From a bacterium 1XD21-13 (GTDB lineage Bacteria; Bacillota; Clostridia; Lachnospirales; Lachnospiraceae), in contig QZDX01000001.1 of assembly GCA_009917555.1 (NCBI GenBank), positions 124,001 through 188,000 on the forward strand: a stretch of DNA of 64,000 nt. The letters run 5' to 3'. Under the pieces are notes generated by a model that made no database searches, had not been told where the DNA came from, and saw nothing but the letters and a program-made list of their open reading frames with translations. A program made the translations under genes and the position numbers. Numbering within the stretch: the first letter of the stretch is position 1; each line of letters begins with the position of its first letter. Positions 15,971-23,275 of the stretch are shown here, one piece after another.

Positions 15971-15983
15971 GGCTGTTCCTGCT

Positions 15984-16706
15984 TTATTCTGCTTTTTCCT
16001 GTTCGTACATTCGCCGCATATTTTCACGGGCATAATCCATATGAGCCTGTATAAAGCTCTCCGCCCGATTCTTATCCCGGTCCCGAATGGCATCCAGTAT
16101 GGCCTGGTGCTCCTCCACCGCCGTGATGGGCGCTCCAATAGCCTTTGCCACCCTCCAGGCATTGTGTTGGGTACTGCTGAGAAGCTCCTCGCACAGCATA
16201 TAGATACTTTTCAGAGCACTGTTGCCTGTAGCCTCCGCCAGTCCTCTGTGGAAATCGCTTTCCTGAATGGAGCCGTTGCCGCCCTCTGCCATTACCTGGG
16301 CCATCTTGTCAATTCCCTCCTGCAGAATGGCAATCTGCTCCTCCGTAATATTATCTACCGCCTTTTTTACGATATATCCCTCCAGAACAGCACGCACCTC
16401 CAAGATCTCCATCATGGAAACCTCATCCGGAATAATTGTTTTGGAGATATTACTCATAATTTCATCAAAGGAGAGCTGCCGCACATAGCTGCACCCATCC
16501 CGCAGCTCCAGTACGTTGTTGTCCACCATGATGCGGATCGCCTCACGAATCACGGTCCGACTTACTCCCATGCTTTCCGCCAGAGTCCTTTCTGTGGGAA
16601 GTCGTTCTCCTGATTTCAATTCTCCGGAACGAATTCTGGCATTTAAGCGCTCTACTACAATATCTGATAGCTTTCCCTTTTTAATGGGCTTCTCTTTTGC
16701 CGCCAT
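15984..16706 (-). CDS. GntR-family regulator, FadR/FCD subfamily (second copy)
   Basis: A 240-residue FCD regulator: winged helix LPTERTLAESMGVSRTVIREAI (about 41-62) and helical effector domain with EVRAVLEGY, ESDFHRGLAEATGN and EEHQAILDAI carrying the metal and ligand residues. It is a distant paralogue of the regulator at 11587 and lies between acoC and the kinase-aldolase pair, divergent from the latter. It may control either the aco operon or the divergent kinase-aldolase operon; position favours the second. Its promoter (TTGACG, 16 nt, TATAAT) is just upstream. Confidence 0.9.
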   Translation of the reverse strand: MAAKEKPIKKGKLSDIVVERLNARIRSGELKSGERLPTERTLAESMGVSRTVIREAIRIMVDNNVLELRDGCSYVRQLSFDEIMSNISKTIIPDEVSMMEILEVRAVLEGYIVKKAVDNITEEQIAILQEGIDKMAQVMAEGGNGSIQESDFHRGLAEATGNSALKSIYMLCEELLSSTQHNAWRVAKAIGAPITAVEEHQAILDAIRDRDKNRAESFIQAHMDYARENMRRMYEQEKAE

Positions 16707-16742
16707 ACGCCTGCTCCCTATCGTTTTCTGATAATAATAATA

Positions 16743-16770
16743 ATTATAGCGGAATTTCCCCTTACGTCAA
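16743..16770 (-). promoter_or_regulatory. Promoter of the second FCD regulator gene
   Basis: On the minus strand TTGACG (16770-16765), a 16-nt spacer and TATAAT (16748-16743) give a near-consensus sigma-A promoter, about 37 nt before the ATG at 16706. Confidence 0.7.
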
Positions 16771-16829
16771 GGCAATCAAGTCAAAGAATTATGGTTCTTT
16801 TTAATCCACTTCCGCTTTGACAGGGTTCA

Positions 16830-16838
16830 TGATATAAT
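16830..16838 (+). promoter_or_regulatory. Extended -10 promoter of the kinase-aldolase operon
   Basis: TGATATAAT is a perfect TATAAT preceded by the TGn extension. A TTGACA at 16817 is only 10 nt upstream of the -10, too close to act as its -35. The transcript would carry a leader of about 100 nt containing two tight hairpins. Confidence 0.55.
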
Positions 16839-16853
16839 GAGTGTTAGCAAGAA

Positions 16854-16913
16854 GAATATGCTTGCATATTCGGCGAACGGCGAATGACGATCATGAATCT
16901 CTGATTCATGATC
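16854..16913 (+). promoter_or_regulatory. Two tandem hairpins in the leader of the kinase-aldolase mRNA
   Basis: Hairpin 1 is GAATATGC-TT-GCATATTC (16854-16871). Hairpin 2 has arms GATCATGAATC and GATTCATGATC (16889-16913) around a 3-nt loop, 11 bp and perfect. An A-run rather than a T-run follows, so hairpin 2 is not a plus-strand terminator. Between them ATTCG and CGAAT can pair in an alternative fold. No known riboswitch class is recognised. Confidence 0.55.
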
Positions 16914-16949
16914 TAATAAAAAAAATGGTTTCTAAAGGAGAGCTTTCCT

Positions 16950-17849
16950 ATGAAATACAATGCACTCTTTATCGGCTCCAGTACCAAGGATTTGATTATG
17001 CTTGTGGACGCTCCGCCGGAAAGTGACCAGCGTATCTCAGCCAGTCAATTTGTGGTATCCCTTGGAGGAGTTGCCAGCACAGCAGCGGCGGCCCATCAAA
17101 AGCTGGGGGGATCTACCGCAATGATCTCCATCATCGGAGAGGATGAGACCGGGGAATACATCGGCGCTGATCTGAGGGCTCAGGGCTTTGCTCATCTGCA
17201 GCTTCTCCATACGGGTCAGGCCCCCTCCTCCCTCAGTATGATACAGGTGGAGAAGAACGGAAAACGCTGTATCACCCATTATGGCGGTTGTATTCGAGAA
17301 ATGACCTTTGAGCGTCTTGATTTGTCTCCTCTTTCTCATGCCCGATATCTGCACCTTGGCATGATGAACCCGGATCTGATGCTGCGGCTTGCCCGCTACT
17401 GCAAGGAGGAGACCCAGGCACAGCTATCCATAGACGGCGGCAATCTTCCCAAGGAGCTGGCGGATCAGCTCTTGCCCTACACGGATATCTTTATCCCGGA
17501 TAATAAAACGGCTATGAAAACCCTGGGCCTTTCTCCAAGGGATGCCTGTCAGTATTATGTGGATCACGGCGCCGGCTTTGCCGCAGTCACCGCCGCGGAG
17601 GATGGCACCATAGGCTATGACGGCAGCAGCTGGTATCACGCACCGGCTATCTCCGTCAAGCTTTTGGACACCCTGGGGGCCGGCGACAATTTCCATGGAG
17701 CATTTCTGTACGCCATGAGCCAGGACTTCGATATGAACCGAAGACTGTTTTTTGCCAATGTATTTGCCAGCCTTTCCTGTGAAGGGCTGGGGGGGCGCGT
17801 CGCTGCCCCATCTCTGGAAACCGTATTAAAAAGAATGGAGGAATCATAA
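16950..17849 (+). CDS. PfkB-family carbohydrate kinase
   Basis: A 299-residue PfkB kinase: N-terminal SLGGVASTAAAAHQKLGG, C-terminal DTLGAGDNFHGAFLYA with the catalytic Asp of GAGD, and the FIPDNKTAMKTLG strand where ribokinases carry TPNE. It should phosphorylate a sugar or sugar phosphate that the aldolase encoded 1 nt later then cleaves. The ATG at 16950 has AAAGGAGAG upstream. The pair resembles tagatose- or fructose-type kinase/aldolase modules, but an IolC/IolJ-like role (deoxy-gluconate in inositol breakdown) cannot be excluded; other iol genes are absent. Confidence 0.85.
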   Translation: MKYNALFIGSSTKDLIMLVDAPPESDQRISASQFVVSLGGVASTAAAAHQKLGGSTAMISIIGEDETGEYIGADLRAQGFAHLQLLHTGQAPSSLSMIQVEKNGKRCITHYGGCIREMTFERLDLSPLSHARYLHLGMMNPDLMLRLARYCKEETQAQLSIDGGNLPKELADQLLPYTDIFIPDNKTAMKTLGLSPRDACQYYVDHGAGFAAVTAAEDGTIGYDGSSWYHAPAISVKLLDTLGAGDNFHGAFLYAMSQDFDMNRRLFFANVFASLSCEGLGGRVAAPSLETVLKRMEES

Positions 17850-17850
17850 T

Positions 17851-18693
17851 ATGTCACTGTGTACCTTAAAAGAAGTCCTTTCATATGCCAAGGACAAAAA
17901 GGCTGCCATTCCAGCCTTCAACATCGACAATATGGAAATCATTCAGAGCATCTTCAAAGCCTCTGAGGAGGAAGAATATCCTGTAATCCTGGCTGTGGGA
18001 CAGGCCGCTATCCGAGATGGCCGCATGGCGCTTTTGGCTGCCGCTGCGCGGGCCTTTGCCGAGAAGTCCCCCATCCCTGTTGTCATTCATCTGGATCACG
18101 GTCAGAGTCTGGAGCAGGTACGTATGGCTTTAGACTGCGGCTTTACTTCCGTGATGATTGATGGATCCAAGCTTCCCTTTGGGAAAAATGTAAGGATCTC
18201 GGAAGAAACCCTGAAGCTGGCCAAGGCTGCAGGCGCAAGCGTGGAAGCTGAGCTGGGCTGCATCCTGGGCGTAGAGGATGACATCAGCCATGATGACAAC
18301 AAGCCCTTCCTGGTACGCACGGAGGATGTAAAAGCCTTCAATGAGGCAGTGACGGTGGACGCGCTTGCAGTAGGGATCGGGAACGCCCATGGCATTTACA
18401 AGGGTCTTCCCAACCTGGACTTTGAGCGGTTGTCTGAGGTCAATGACATCTCAAAGGTTCCCCTGGTGCTTCATGGAGGCTCCGGAATTCCTGCGGACAT
18501 GATTCAAAAGGCTATCTCTCTCGGTATTCGCAAGATCAATGTAGCCACCGAGATCCGCCTGGCTTATGTAAAGGGGATCACCGGCGCCGTGGAATGCGGC
18601 GACTTCTACCCCATAGCCAACGCCGGAAAGGCAGAGGTTTACGATCTGGTAAAGGGTAAAATTCAGCTATTTAAAAACGGAATGGTGAAATAA
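17851..18693 (+). CDS. Class II fructose-bisphosphate aldolase family (GatY/KbaY/FbaA-like)
   Basis: A 280-residue class II aldolase. The catalytic Asp and first zinc His are in HLDHGQSLEQV, later zinc ligands in VEAELGCILG, GNAHGIYKG and LHGGSGIP, and the phosphate-binding loop in INVATEIR. It cleaves a ketose phosphate or bisphosphate to dihydroxyacetone phosphate and an aldehyde. It follows the PfkB kinase by 1 nt, so kinase and aldolase act in sequence. Substrate could be tagatose-1,6-bisphosphate, fructose-1,6-bisphosphate or a deoxy-keto-gluconate phosphate. Confidence 0.88.
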   Translation: MSLCTLKEVLSYAKDKKAAIPAFNIDNMEIIQSIFKASEEEEYPVILAVGQAAIRDGRMALLAAAARAFAEKSPIPVVIHLDHGQSLEQVRMALDCGFTSVMIDGSKLPFGKNVRISEETLKLAKAAGASVEAELGCILGVEDDISHDDNKPFLVRTEDVKAFNEAVTVDALAVGIGNAHGIYKGLPNLDFERLSEVNDISKVPLVLHGGSGIPADMIQKAISLGIRKINVATEIRLAYVKGITGAVECGDFYPIANAGKAEVYDLVKGKIQLFKNGMVK

Positions 18694-18725
18694 AAAAAGC
18701 GCGTCACATGACGCACAGCAAAAGC

Positions 18726-18767
18726 ATGGCGCCGGATGTGAAAGCTCCGGCGCCATATTTGTTTTTT
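18726..18767 (+). terminator. Rho-independent terminator of the kinase-aldolase operon
   Basis: An 11-bp perfect stem, ATGGCGCCGGA (18726-18736) and TCCGGCGCCAT (18746-18756), with a 9-nt loop, followed by ATTTGTTTTTT. A classic intrinsic terminator. Confidence 0.9.
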
Positions 18768-18770
18768 AGC

Positions 18771-19157
18771 TTAGTTGTCTCCCTGGATCTCCTCCGGACG
18801 AATATTGGTCACCTGTCCGTAAATGCACAGGGCATCCAAAAATCCTCCCTCGTCATATCCAAATACATGCCATTCCAGCTCCGGAAAATGCATCAGATCG
18901 CCCTTTTCCAACCTGACCGTATGCTCCAGGCTATCCGGACCGGAGCCATGCTTCACGTAGGCATCCTTACAGTCCAAAACCACCACCGTCTCCTCCGCAT
19001 GGTTGTGAGGAGCCATAGGGCCACTCTCTACAGAATAGGTACAGTAGCTCACTGTCATCTTCTCACTTGCAACTGCACTGTTGCGTCCTACTGCATTCTG
19101 CACCACACGACCGGGCAGGCGGTTCTCTCCGATCTCTGCTCTTCTCTTAAAATCCAT
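18771..19157 (-). CDS. Cupin-domain protein
   Basis: A 128-residue cupin with a PHNHAEETVVVLD metal-binding motif and the second motif GDLMHFPELEWHVFGYD. The reaction is unknown; homologous small cupins stabilise or isomerise metabolites, or act as sensors. Its ATG lies inside the end of the HIT gene (11-nt overlap), with GGAGGAG just upstream, so the two are translated together. Convergent with the aldolase gene. Confidence 0.75.
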   Translation of the reverse strand: MDFKRRAEIGENRLPGRVVQNAVGRNSAVASEKMTVSYCTYSVESGPMAPHNHAEETVVVLDCKDAYVKHGSGPDSLEHTVRLEKGDLMHFPELEWHVFGYDEGGFLDALCIYGQVTNIRPEEIQGDN

Positions 19158-19590
19158 TTGCCATCTCCTCCAATTTCTCGCGAATTCTTTGAATCTCCAC
19201 TTGTTCCTGCGCCTCCTCCAGATACCTCCGGGGCTCTGGCATCATCTGAAAGATTCCTCCCCAGTCAGTCCTGCCCTCATACTTGGGCACCAGATGGATA
19301 TGAAGATGAGGGCACAGATCACCCAGCACCAAATAATTGATTTTGTCCGGGTGATACAGCTCTGTCAATGCCTGGGCCGCCCTTGCCACATCTGCAAAAA
19401 ACACGGCATAAGCCTCCGGTGTCAAATCTGTCAGCTTCTGAACATGCTCCCCATGTACCAAAACGCACCTTCCAGGATACGACTGCTCCCGATAGAAGTG
19501 CAGTGTGGAAACCTGAAGCTTGGCGACTTTGGTCATCAGCTCCAGGCGGCGTTCATCCTCCGCCTGACAATACATACATTTCTCTTCCAT
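19147..19590 (-). CDS. HIT-family nucleotide hydrolase/transferase-like protein
   Basis: A 147-residue histidine-triad protein. The N-terminus has a zinc-type pair CMYC, and the catalytic triad is in PHLHIHLVPKY, with the usual KINYLVLGD strand before it. HIT proteins hydrolyse nucleoside phosphoramidates or dinucleotides such as Ap4A; the substrate here is unknown. The ATG at 19590 is preferred, with GGAGGAG 4 nt upstream, over a TTG five codons earlier that overlaps that site. Coupled to the downstream cupin. Confidence 0.85.
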   Translation of the reverse strand: MEEKCMYCQAEDERRLELMTKVAKLQVSTLHFYREQSYPGRCVLVHGEHVQKLTDLTPEAYAVFFADVARAAQALTELYHPDKINYLVLGDLCPHLHIHLVPKYEGRTDWGGIFQMMPEPRRYLEEAQEQVEIQRIREKLEEMANGF

Positions 19591-19636
19591 AGCTCCTCCG
19601 CTCAAGTGCTGCTATGAACTCTGCAGCAAGTAGCAA

Positions 19637-21151
19637 TCAGCCCTCTGATCCGCCGGCCTTTGCTTCCTTGCGCTTCTTCATCATAGCACTGATCGCCGGT
19701 GACACCAGAGAAATAATTCCCAAAATTACAAAGATAATGGCAATGGGATGATCCCAAACGGAATCCGTACCAGCCAGGATATCGAGACCTCGTCTGGCAT
19801 TCTTCTCTGCCAGGGTTCCCAAAACCAGTCCCAGGATAATCGGAGGCATGGAAAATTCCAGCTTAATCAGGAAGTAGCCTATGACACCCATAATCAGCAT
19901 CAGGAAAACCTCTTCCAGATATCGGTTGAGCGCAAATGTACCTGTGATGCAGAAGGTCACAATCACCGGAACCAGATATTTATTGGGAATATTGATAACC
20001 TTTCCAAATATACGAATCATCAGGAATCCGAAAACTCCCATCAGAACATTTGCCACAAACAAACCAATAAAGATCGTATATGCCTGTTCCGGGCTCTCCA
20101 CAAACAACAGAGGACCACTTACAATTCCCATCATAGTCAAGGCCCCCAGCATAACCGCCGTACCGGCATCCCCAGGAATTCCAAGGGCCAGCAAAGGTAC
20201 AAATGCGCCTCCTGCAATGGCATTATTAGCTGCCTCTGAGCCTGCAATTCCTTCAGGCGCTCCATGTCCAAACTCCTCTTTATGCTTTGACCAGCGCTTT
20301 GCTTCGTTGTAGCCTACCCAGGAAGCAATATCTCCGCCTGTTCCGGGTACAGCCCCGATAAAGGTTCCCAAAATCGCCGAGCGCAAAACAGTTGGTCCTA
20401 TTCGCTTTAAATCCTCCTTCATAGGAAGCACACGCTCAATTACAACCTTCTCTTTAAACGGCTTTTCATTATATTTTTCCTCAATGGTTTTCAACGCCTG
20501 CGCAAAAGCAAAGACACCAATGAGAATCGGCACCATTGCCAAGCCGCCTCTCATAAACGAGCTGCCAAAGGTAAAGCGTGCCGTACCTGTAAAGTTATCC
20601 ACACCCACCGTCGCAAACAAAAGGCCCAGAATTCCTCCCATCAATCCCTTGACAATAGACTTTCCTGAGACGCCTGTAATAATACTGATCCCAAAAAAGG
20701 CCAAAGCAAAATATTCCGGAGAGGTAAAGTTCAAGGCCACCTTCGCAAGAGCTGTAGCTCCAAACACAAGAACCACACAACTGAACAATCCGCCGCACAA
20801 GGAAGAAAAGGTAGAAATCGCCAGGGCCCGCCCAGGCTGGCGTTTAATTACTGCCATGGGATAGGCATCCATACAGGTAGCCGCGGAGGCTGCCGTTCCA
20901 GGCGTGTTCATCAATGTGGCTGAGATAGAACCACCATAAATAGAGCCGCAAAAAATTCCCAGCAGCATCATAATACTGGCATAGCCCTTCAGCTGGAAGG
21001 TAAAGGGCAGCATAATCGAGAGGCCCATAACCGAGGACATACCCGGCATAGCTCCGATAAAAATACCAAGAATTGTGCCTCCGCAGATCACCAGCACATT
21101 GTAAGGAGTGAATACCGCGGAAAACGCCATCATTAAAGCATCAACATTCAT
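19637..21151 (-). CDS. tctA: Tripartite tricarboxylate transporter, large permease (TctA)
   Basis: A 504-residue polytopic membrane protein of the TctA family (about 12 helices). The conserved opening GGTILGIFIGAMPGMSSVMG and the repeated inner motif GAVPGTGGDIASWVGYNEAKRWSK, with LALGIPGDAGTAVMLGALTM, are characteristic. With TctB and the TctC binding protein it imports citrate-like, C4-dicarboxylate or sulfonate anions using the sodium or proton gradient. The ATG at 21151 is chosen (AAAGGAGG upstream); the frame extends 48 codons further into tctB without an RBS. Confidence 0.92.
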   Translation of the reverse strand: MNVDALMMAFSAVFTPYNVLVICGGTILGIFIGAMPGMSSVMGLSIMLPFTFQLKGYASIMMLLGIFCGSIYGGSISATLMNTPGTAASAATCMDAYPMAVIKRQPGRALAISTFSSLCGGLFSCVVLVFGATALAKVALNFTSPEYFALAFFGISIITGVSGKSIVKGLMGGILGLLFATVGVDNFTGTARFTFGSSFMRGGLAMVPILIGVFAFAQALKTIEEKYNEKPFKEKVVIERVLPMKEDLKRIGPTVLRSAILGTFIGAVPGTGGDIASWVGYNEAKRWSKHKEEFGHGAPEGIAGSEAANNAIAGGAFVPLLALGIPGDAGTAVMLGALTMMGIVSGPLLFVESPEQAYTIFIGLFVANVLMGVFGFLMIRIFGKVINIPNKYLVPVIVTFCITGTFALNRYLEEVFLMLIMGVIGYFLIKLEFSMPPIILGLVLGTLAEKNARRGLDILAGTDSVWDHPIAIIFVILGIISLVSPAISAMMKKRKEAKAGGSEG

Positions 21152-21171
21152 GGTTTCTATTCCTCCTTTCT

Positions 21172-21630
21172 CTACGCCCAGAAGGGTCCGGGAAGCGTCA
21201 GCTTCATAATAATTCCAAAGAATACATACACGAACACAACAAGTCCTACCGGCAGAGCAATCATCATCACCTTGCTTCGACATCCCAACAGCCACTCAAT
21301 GGCCGGAATCAGAAGTAGCAGAGCAATCAGCATACCCAAAACCTTCAGAACAACCACAAACCCAATGGTCAGTCCAAACATGATGTAGACCTTCCTCATG
21401 CCTGTCCCCTTCCAATCGATAGAGAAGCTCTCCATCTCCGGGTTGTGGCTAAAAATAGTCTGTACGATCAGCACAACGGATAAAATAATCAGGGCCACAG
21501 CCAAAAATCTGGGCCATACGGCCGGATTCTTCTGTGCGCTCTGCCCGATCTCATAGGTGCCGGTTTCAAATAAAATATAACCGCTCAACACCATCATGAG
21601 TATCGAAACAATGTAGTTATACTTCTTCAT
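21172..21630 (-). CDS. tctB: Tripartite tricarboxylate transporter, small permease (TctB)
   Basis: A 152-residue protein with four predicted membrane helices (about 8-25, 42-60, 84-112, 122-145), the size and layout of TctB. The ATG at 21630 lies 11 nt after TTGGAGG; an in-frame extension to 21750 crosses a hairpin and is not credible. It lies between tctC and tctA in one minus-strand operon. Sequence of this family is poorly conserved, so the call rests partly on gene order. Confidence 0.85.
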   Translation of the reverse strand: MKKYNYIVSILMMVLSGYILFETGTYEIGQSAQKNPAVWPRFLAVALIILSVVLIVQTIFSHNPEMESFSIDWKGTGMRKVYIMFGLTIGFVVVLKVLGMLIALLLLIPAIEWLLGCRSKVMMIALPVGLVVFVYVFFGIIMKLTLPGPFWA

Positions 21631-21661
21631 GCAGTCATCAACCTCCAAATAATACTGAAAA

Positions 21662-21699
21662 CAGCCGGACATCGAGGTATTGGCCACGATGCCCGGCTG
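21662..21699 (-). terminator. Partial terminator between tctC and tctB
   Basis: CAGCCGG-a-CATCG (21662-21674) pairs with CGATG-c-CCGGCTG (21687-21699) around a 12-nt loop, with one mismatch. On the minus strand it is followed by TTTTCAGTATTATTT. Likely an attenuator that keeps binding protein in excess of the permease. Confidence 0.7.
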
Positions 21700-21754
21700 C
21701 TTCTCCTCTACATTACGTGCACAGGCACTGTATCTGTCAGATTCGTCCAATTAT

Positions 21755-22735
21755 TTACAGCTCGATGGTTGCGCAAACTTCCTCATAGAACTTCATCTGC
21801 TCATCCAGGAAGGTATTCAGCTCATCACCATACAGAACCATATACTCCATACCAAGAGACTCGATCTGTTCCTTGTATTCATCTGTCTCCAGAGCCTTGC
21901 CCATCAGCTCATTTAAGGTCTTTACCACATCATCCGGAGTTCCGGCCGGTGCTGTCAGGGCTACCCAGCCCATCATAACCAGGCCGTACTCCTCACCAAA
22001 GGTCTCAATCACGGTGGGGCAATCCGGGAAGCCGCTGAGACGGTCGTTGCTGAGAACACCAAGCATGGACAGGGTTCCCGCCTTCAGGGATGCAACTGCC
22101 GGTGAAGGCTGTGTAAAGGTTGCGTCGATCTCACCGCTCTCAATAGCCGTAATACAATCTGCGGATCCATCGTATGTATAGATGTCAAAGGTTACTCCGA
22201 AGTACATCTCAAATGCCTTGGCTGCAATATTGGGAGCTGCACCGGCGCCGGAATCGCCAACCTTAACAGTACCCGGATTAGCCTTTGCATACTCCACAAA
22301 CTCCTCCAATGTGGAATAGTTGGGGCTGGAAGCGCTTACCACCAATGCATAAGGGTCTGCCATCGTAGCAGCAATCGGAATAAAGTCATCCATGGTCTTT
22401 TCCGTACGTCCAAAGCAGATATGAAGCATCAGGTCGATACAGGTTGCACCTAAGGTATAGCCGTCTGCGTCAGAGTTAGCCAGGGCTTCCATACCAATCA
22501 GTCCGCCGTCACCGGTCTTGTTCTCAACCACGAAGGTGTACGCATCGTCCACCTGCTCCGTAGCGGTATTCAGCAACGCGCGGATTGACATATCCGTATT
22601 GCCGCCTGCACCGAAGGGTACAATGACGTTTACGTTTTTGCTGGGGTAGCTGCCGCCCTTGGAACCACATCCTGCCAGGCTGCTGATCAGAAGCACGGAC
22701 ATCGTTGCAAGCGCAATTACTTTCTTCAGTTTCAT
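21755..22735 (-). CDS. tctC: Tripartite tricarboxylate transporter substrate-binding lipoprotein (TctC)
   Basis: A 326-residue TctC/Bug-family binding protein. A lipoprotein signal peptide ends at SSLAGC (Cys23). The family motif VIVPFGAGGNTDMSIRAL follows, with GDSGAGAAPNIAA and TAPAGTPDDVVKTLNE. It captures an organic anion outside the membrane for TctAB. It is the first gene after a consensus promoter and a dyad site at 22811-22829. The ligand is unknown: carboxylates such as malate, tartrate or citrate are usual, and members for sulfonates (sulfolactate) are known. Confidence 0.92.
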   Translation of the reverse strand: MKLKKVIALATMSVLLISSLAGCGSKGGSYPSKNVNVIVPFGAGGNTDMSIRALLNTATEQVDDAYTFVVENKTGDGGLIGMEALANSDADGYTLGATCIDLMLHICFGRTEKTMDDFIPIAATMADPYALVVSASSPNYSTLEEFVEYAKANPGTVKVGDSGAGAAPNIAAKAFEMYFGVTFDIYTYDGSADCITAIESGEIDATFTQPSPAVASLKAGTLSMLGVLSNDRLSGFPDCPTVIETFGEEYGLVMMGWVALTAPAGTPDDVVKTLNELMGKALETDEYKEQIESLGMEYMVLYGDELNTFLDEQMKFYEEVCATIEL

Positions 22736-22781
22736 AAAAATCTTCCTCCTTTAATTACTTTTCACAAGCTTTATAGTTTGA

Positions 22782-22829
22782 ATTATAGGGCTCCCATTTT
22801 GGGATGTCAAATGGTTTAAAATAAACCAT
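22782..22829 (-). promoter_or_regulatory. Consensus tctCBA promoter with adjoining dyad operator
   Basis: On the minus strand TTGACA (22810-22805), exactly 17 nt, then TATAAT (22787-22782): a perfect sigma-A promoter. The dyad ATGGTTTAAAATAAACCAT (22811-22829) touches the upstream edge of the -35. Its TGGTT-N7-AACCA core recurs at 23137-23153 on the other side of the intergenic region. Confidence 0.8.
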
Positions 22830-23136
22830 ATTTTCCTCGTTATTTTGTATATTTTTTTAACAATTAATTTTATTTATTCTATTATTTCCAATTTTTTGTT
22901 TCTATTTCACAATTTTTTACCTCTATATTTGTGTATATTCAACAATATTTTACCTATTTGCAACTTATAAATAGCATGTTTATTCATTTTTATTGCATAT
23001 TTATACTTTTTGTTTTTCAAAAAAACCAGAAAAATGCCCTTTGGATTTTTATGTGCCGCATCCTCATTTTATTAGATTATATTGCATTTTTATTGCTCCT
23101 TCTCATATATTAAATGCAAAAATCCGCCATTCCATT
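22830..23136. other. AT-rich spacer without recognisable gene
   Basis: About 300 bp of very T-rich sequence separates the divergent tctC and aldolase promoters. No coding frame with a credible ribosome site, no terminator and no further dyad was seen. Such AT-rich DNA may be bent or bind nucleoid proteins. Confidence 0.5.
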
Positions 23137-23204
23137 TGGTTCAAAAAAAACCACTTTTTATTTGCATATTTTCTATTGACAGCCCGCATTTTCAGTAATA
23201 CAAT
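23137..23204 (+). promoter_or_regulatory. Promoter of the aldolase/racemase operon with matching dyad operator
   Basis: TTGACA (23176-23181), 17 nt, TACAAT (23199-23204) form a near-perfect promoter. The dyad TGGTTCAAAAAAAACCA (23137-23153) lies 22 nt upstream of the -35 and repeats the TGGTT-N7-AACCA core found at the tctC promoter, suggesting one regulator for both operons. Confidence 0.75.
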
Positions 23205-23275
23205 CCAAAGTAAAGAAGGATAATTTGCTTCACTTTTCAATGCCAATTTTACAATAAATAAGGAGGTTTTACCTT

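Noticed and set aside
16817-16838. TTGACA at 16817 paired with TATAAT at 16833 as one promoter
   Set aside because: Spacing of 10 nt is far too short; the -10 more likely works with its TGn extension.
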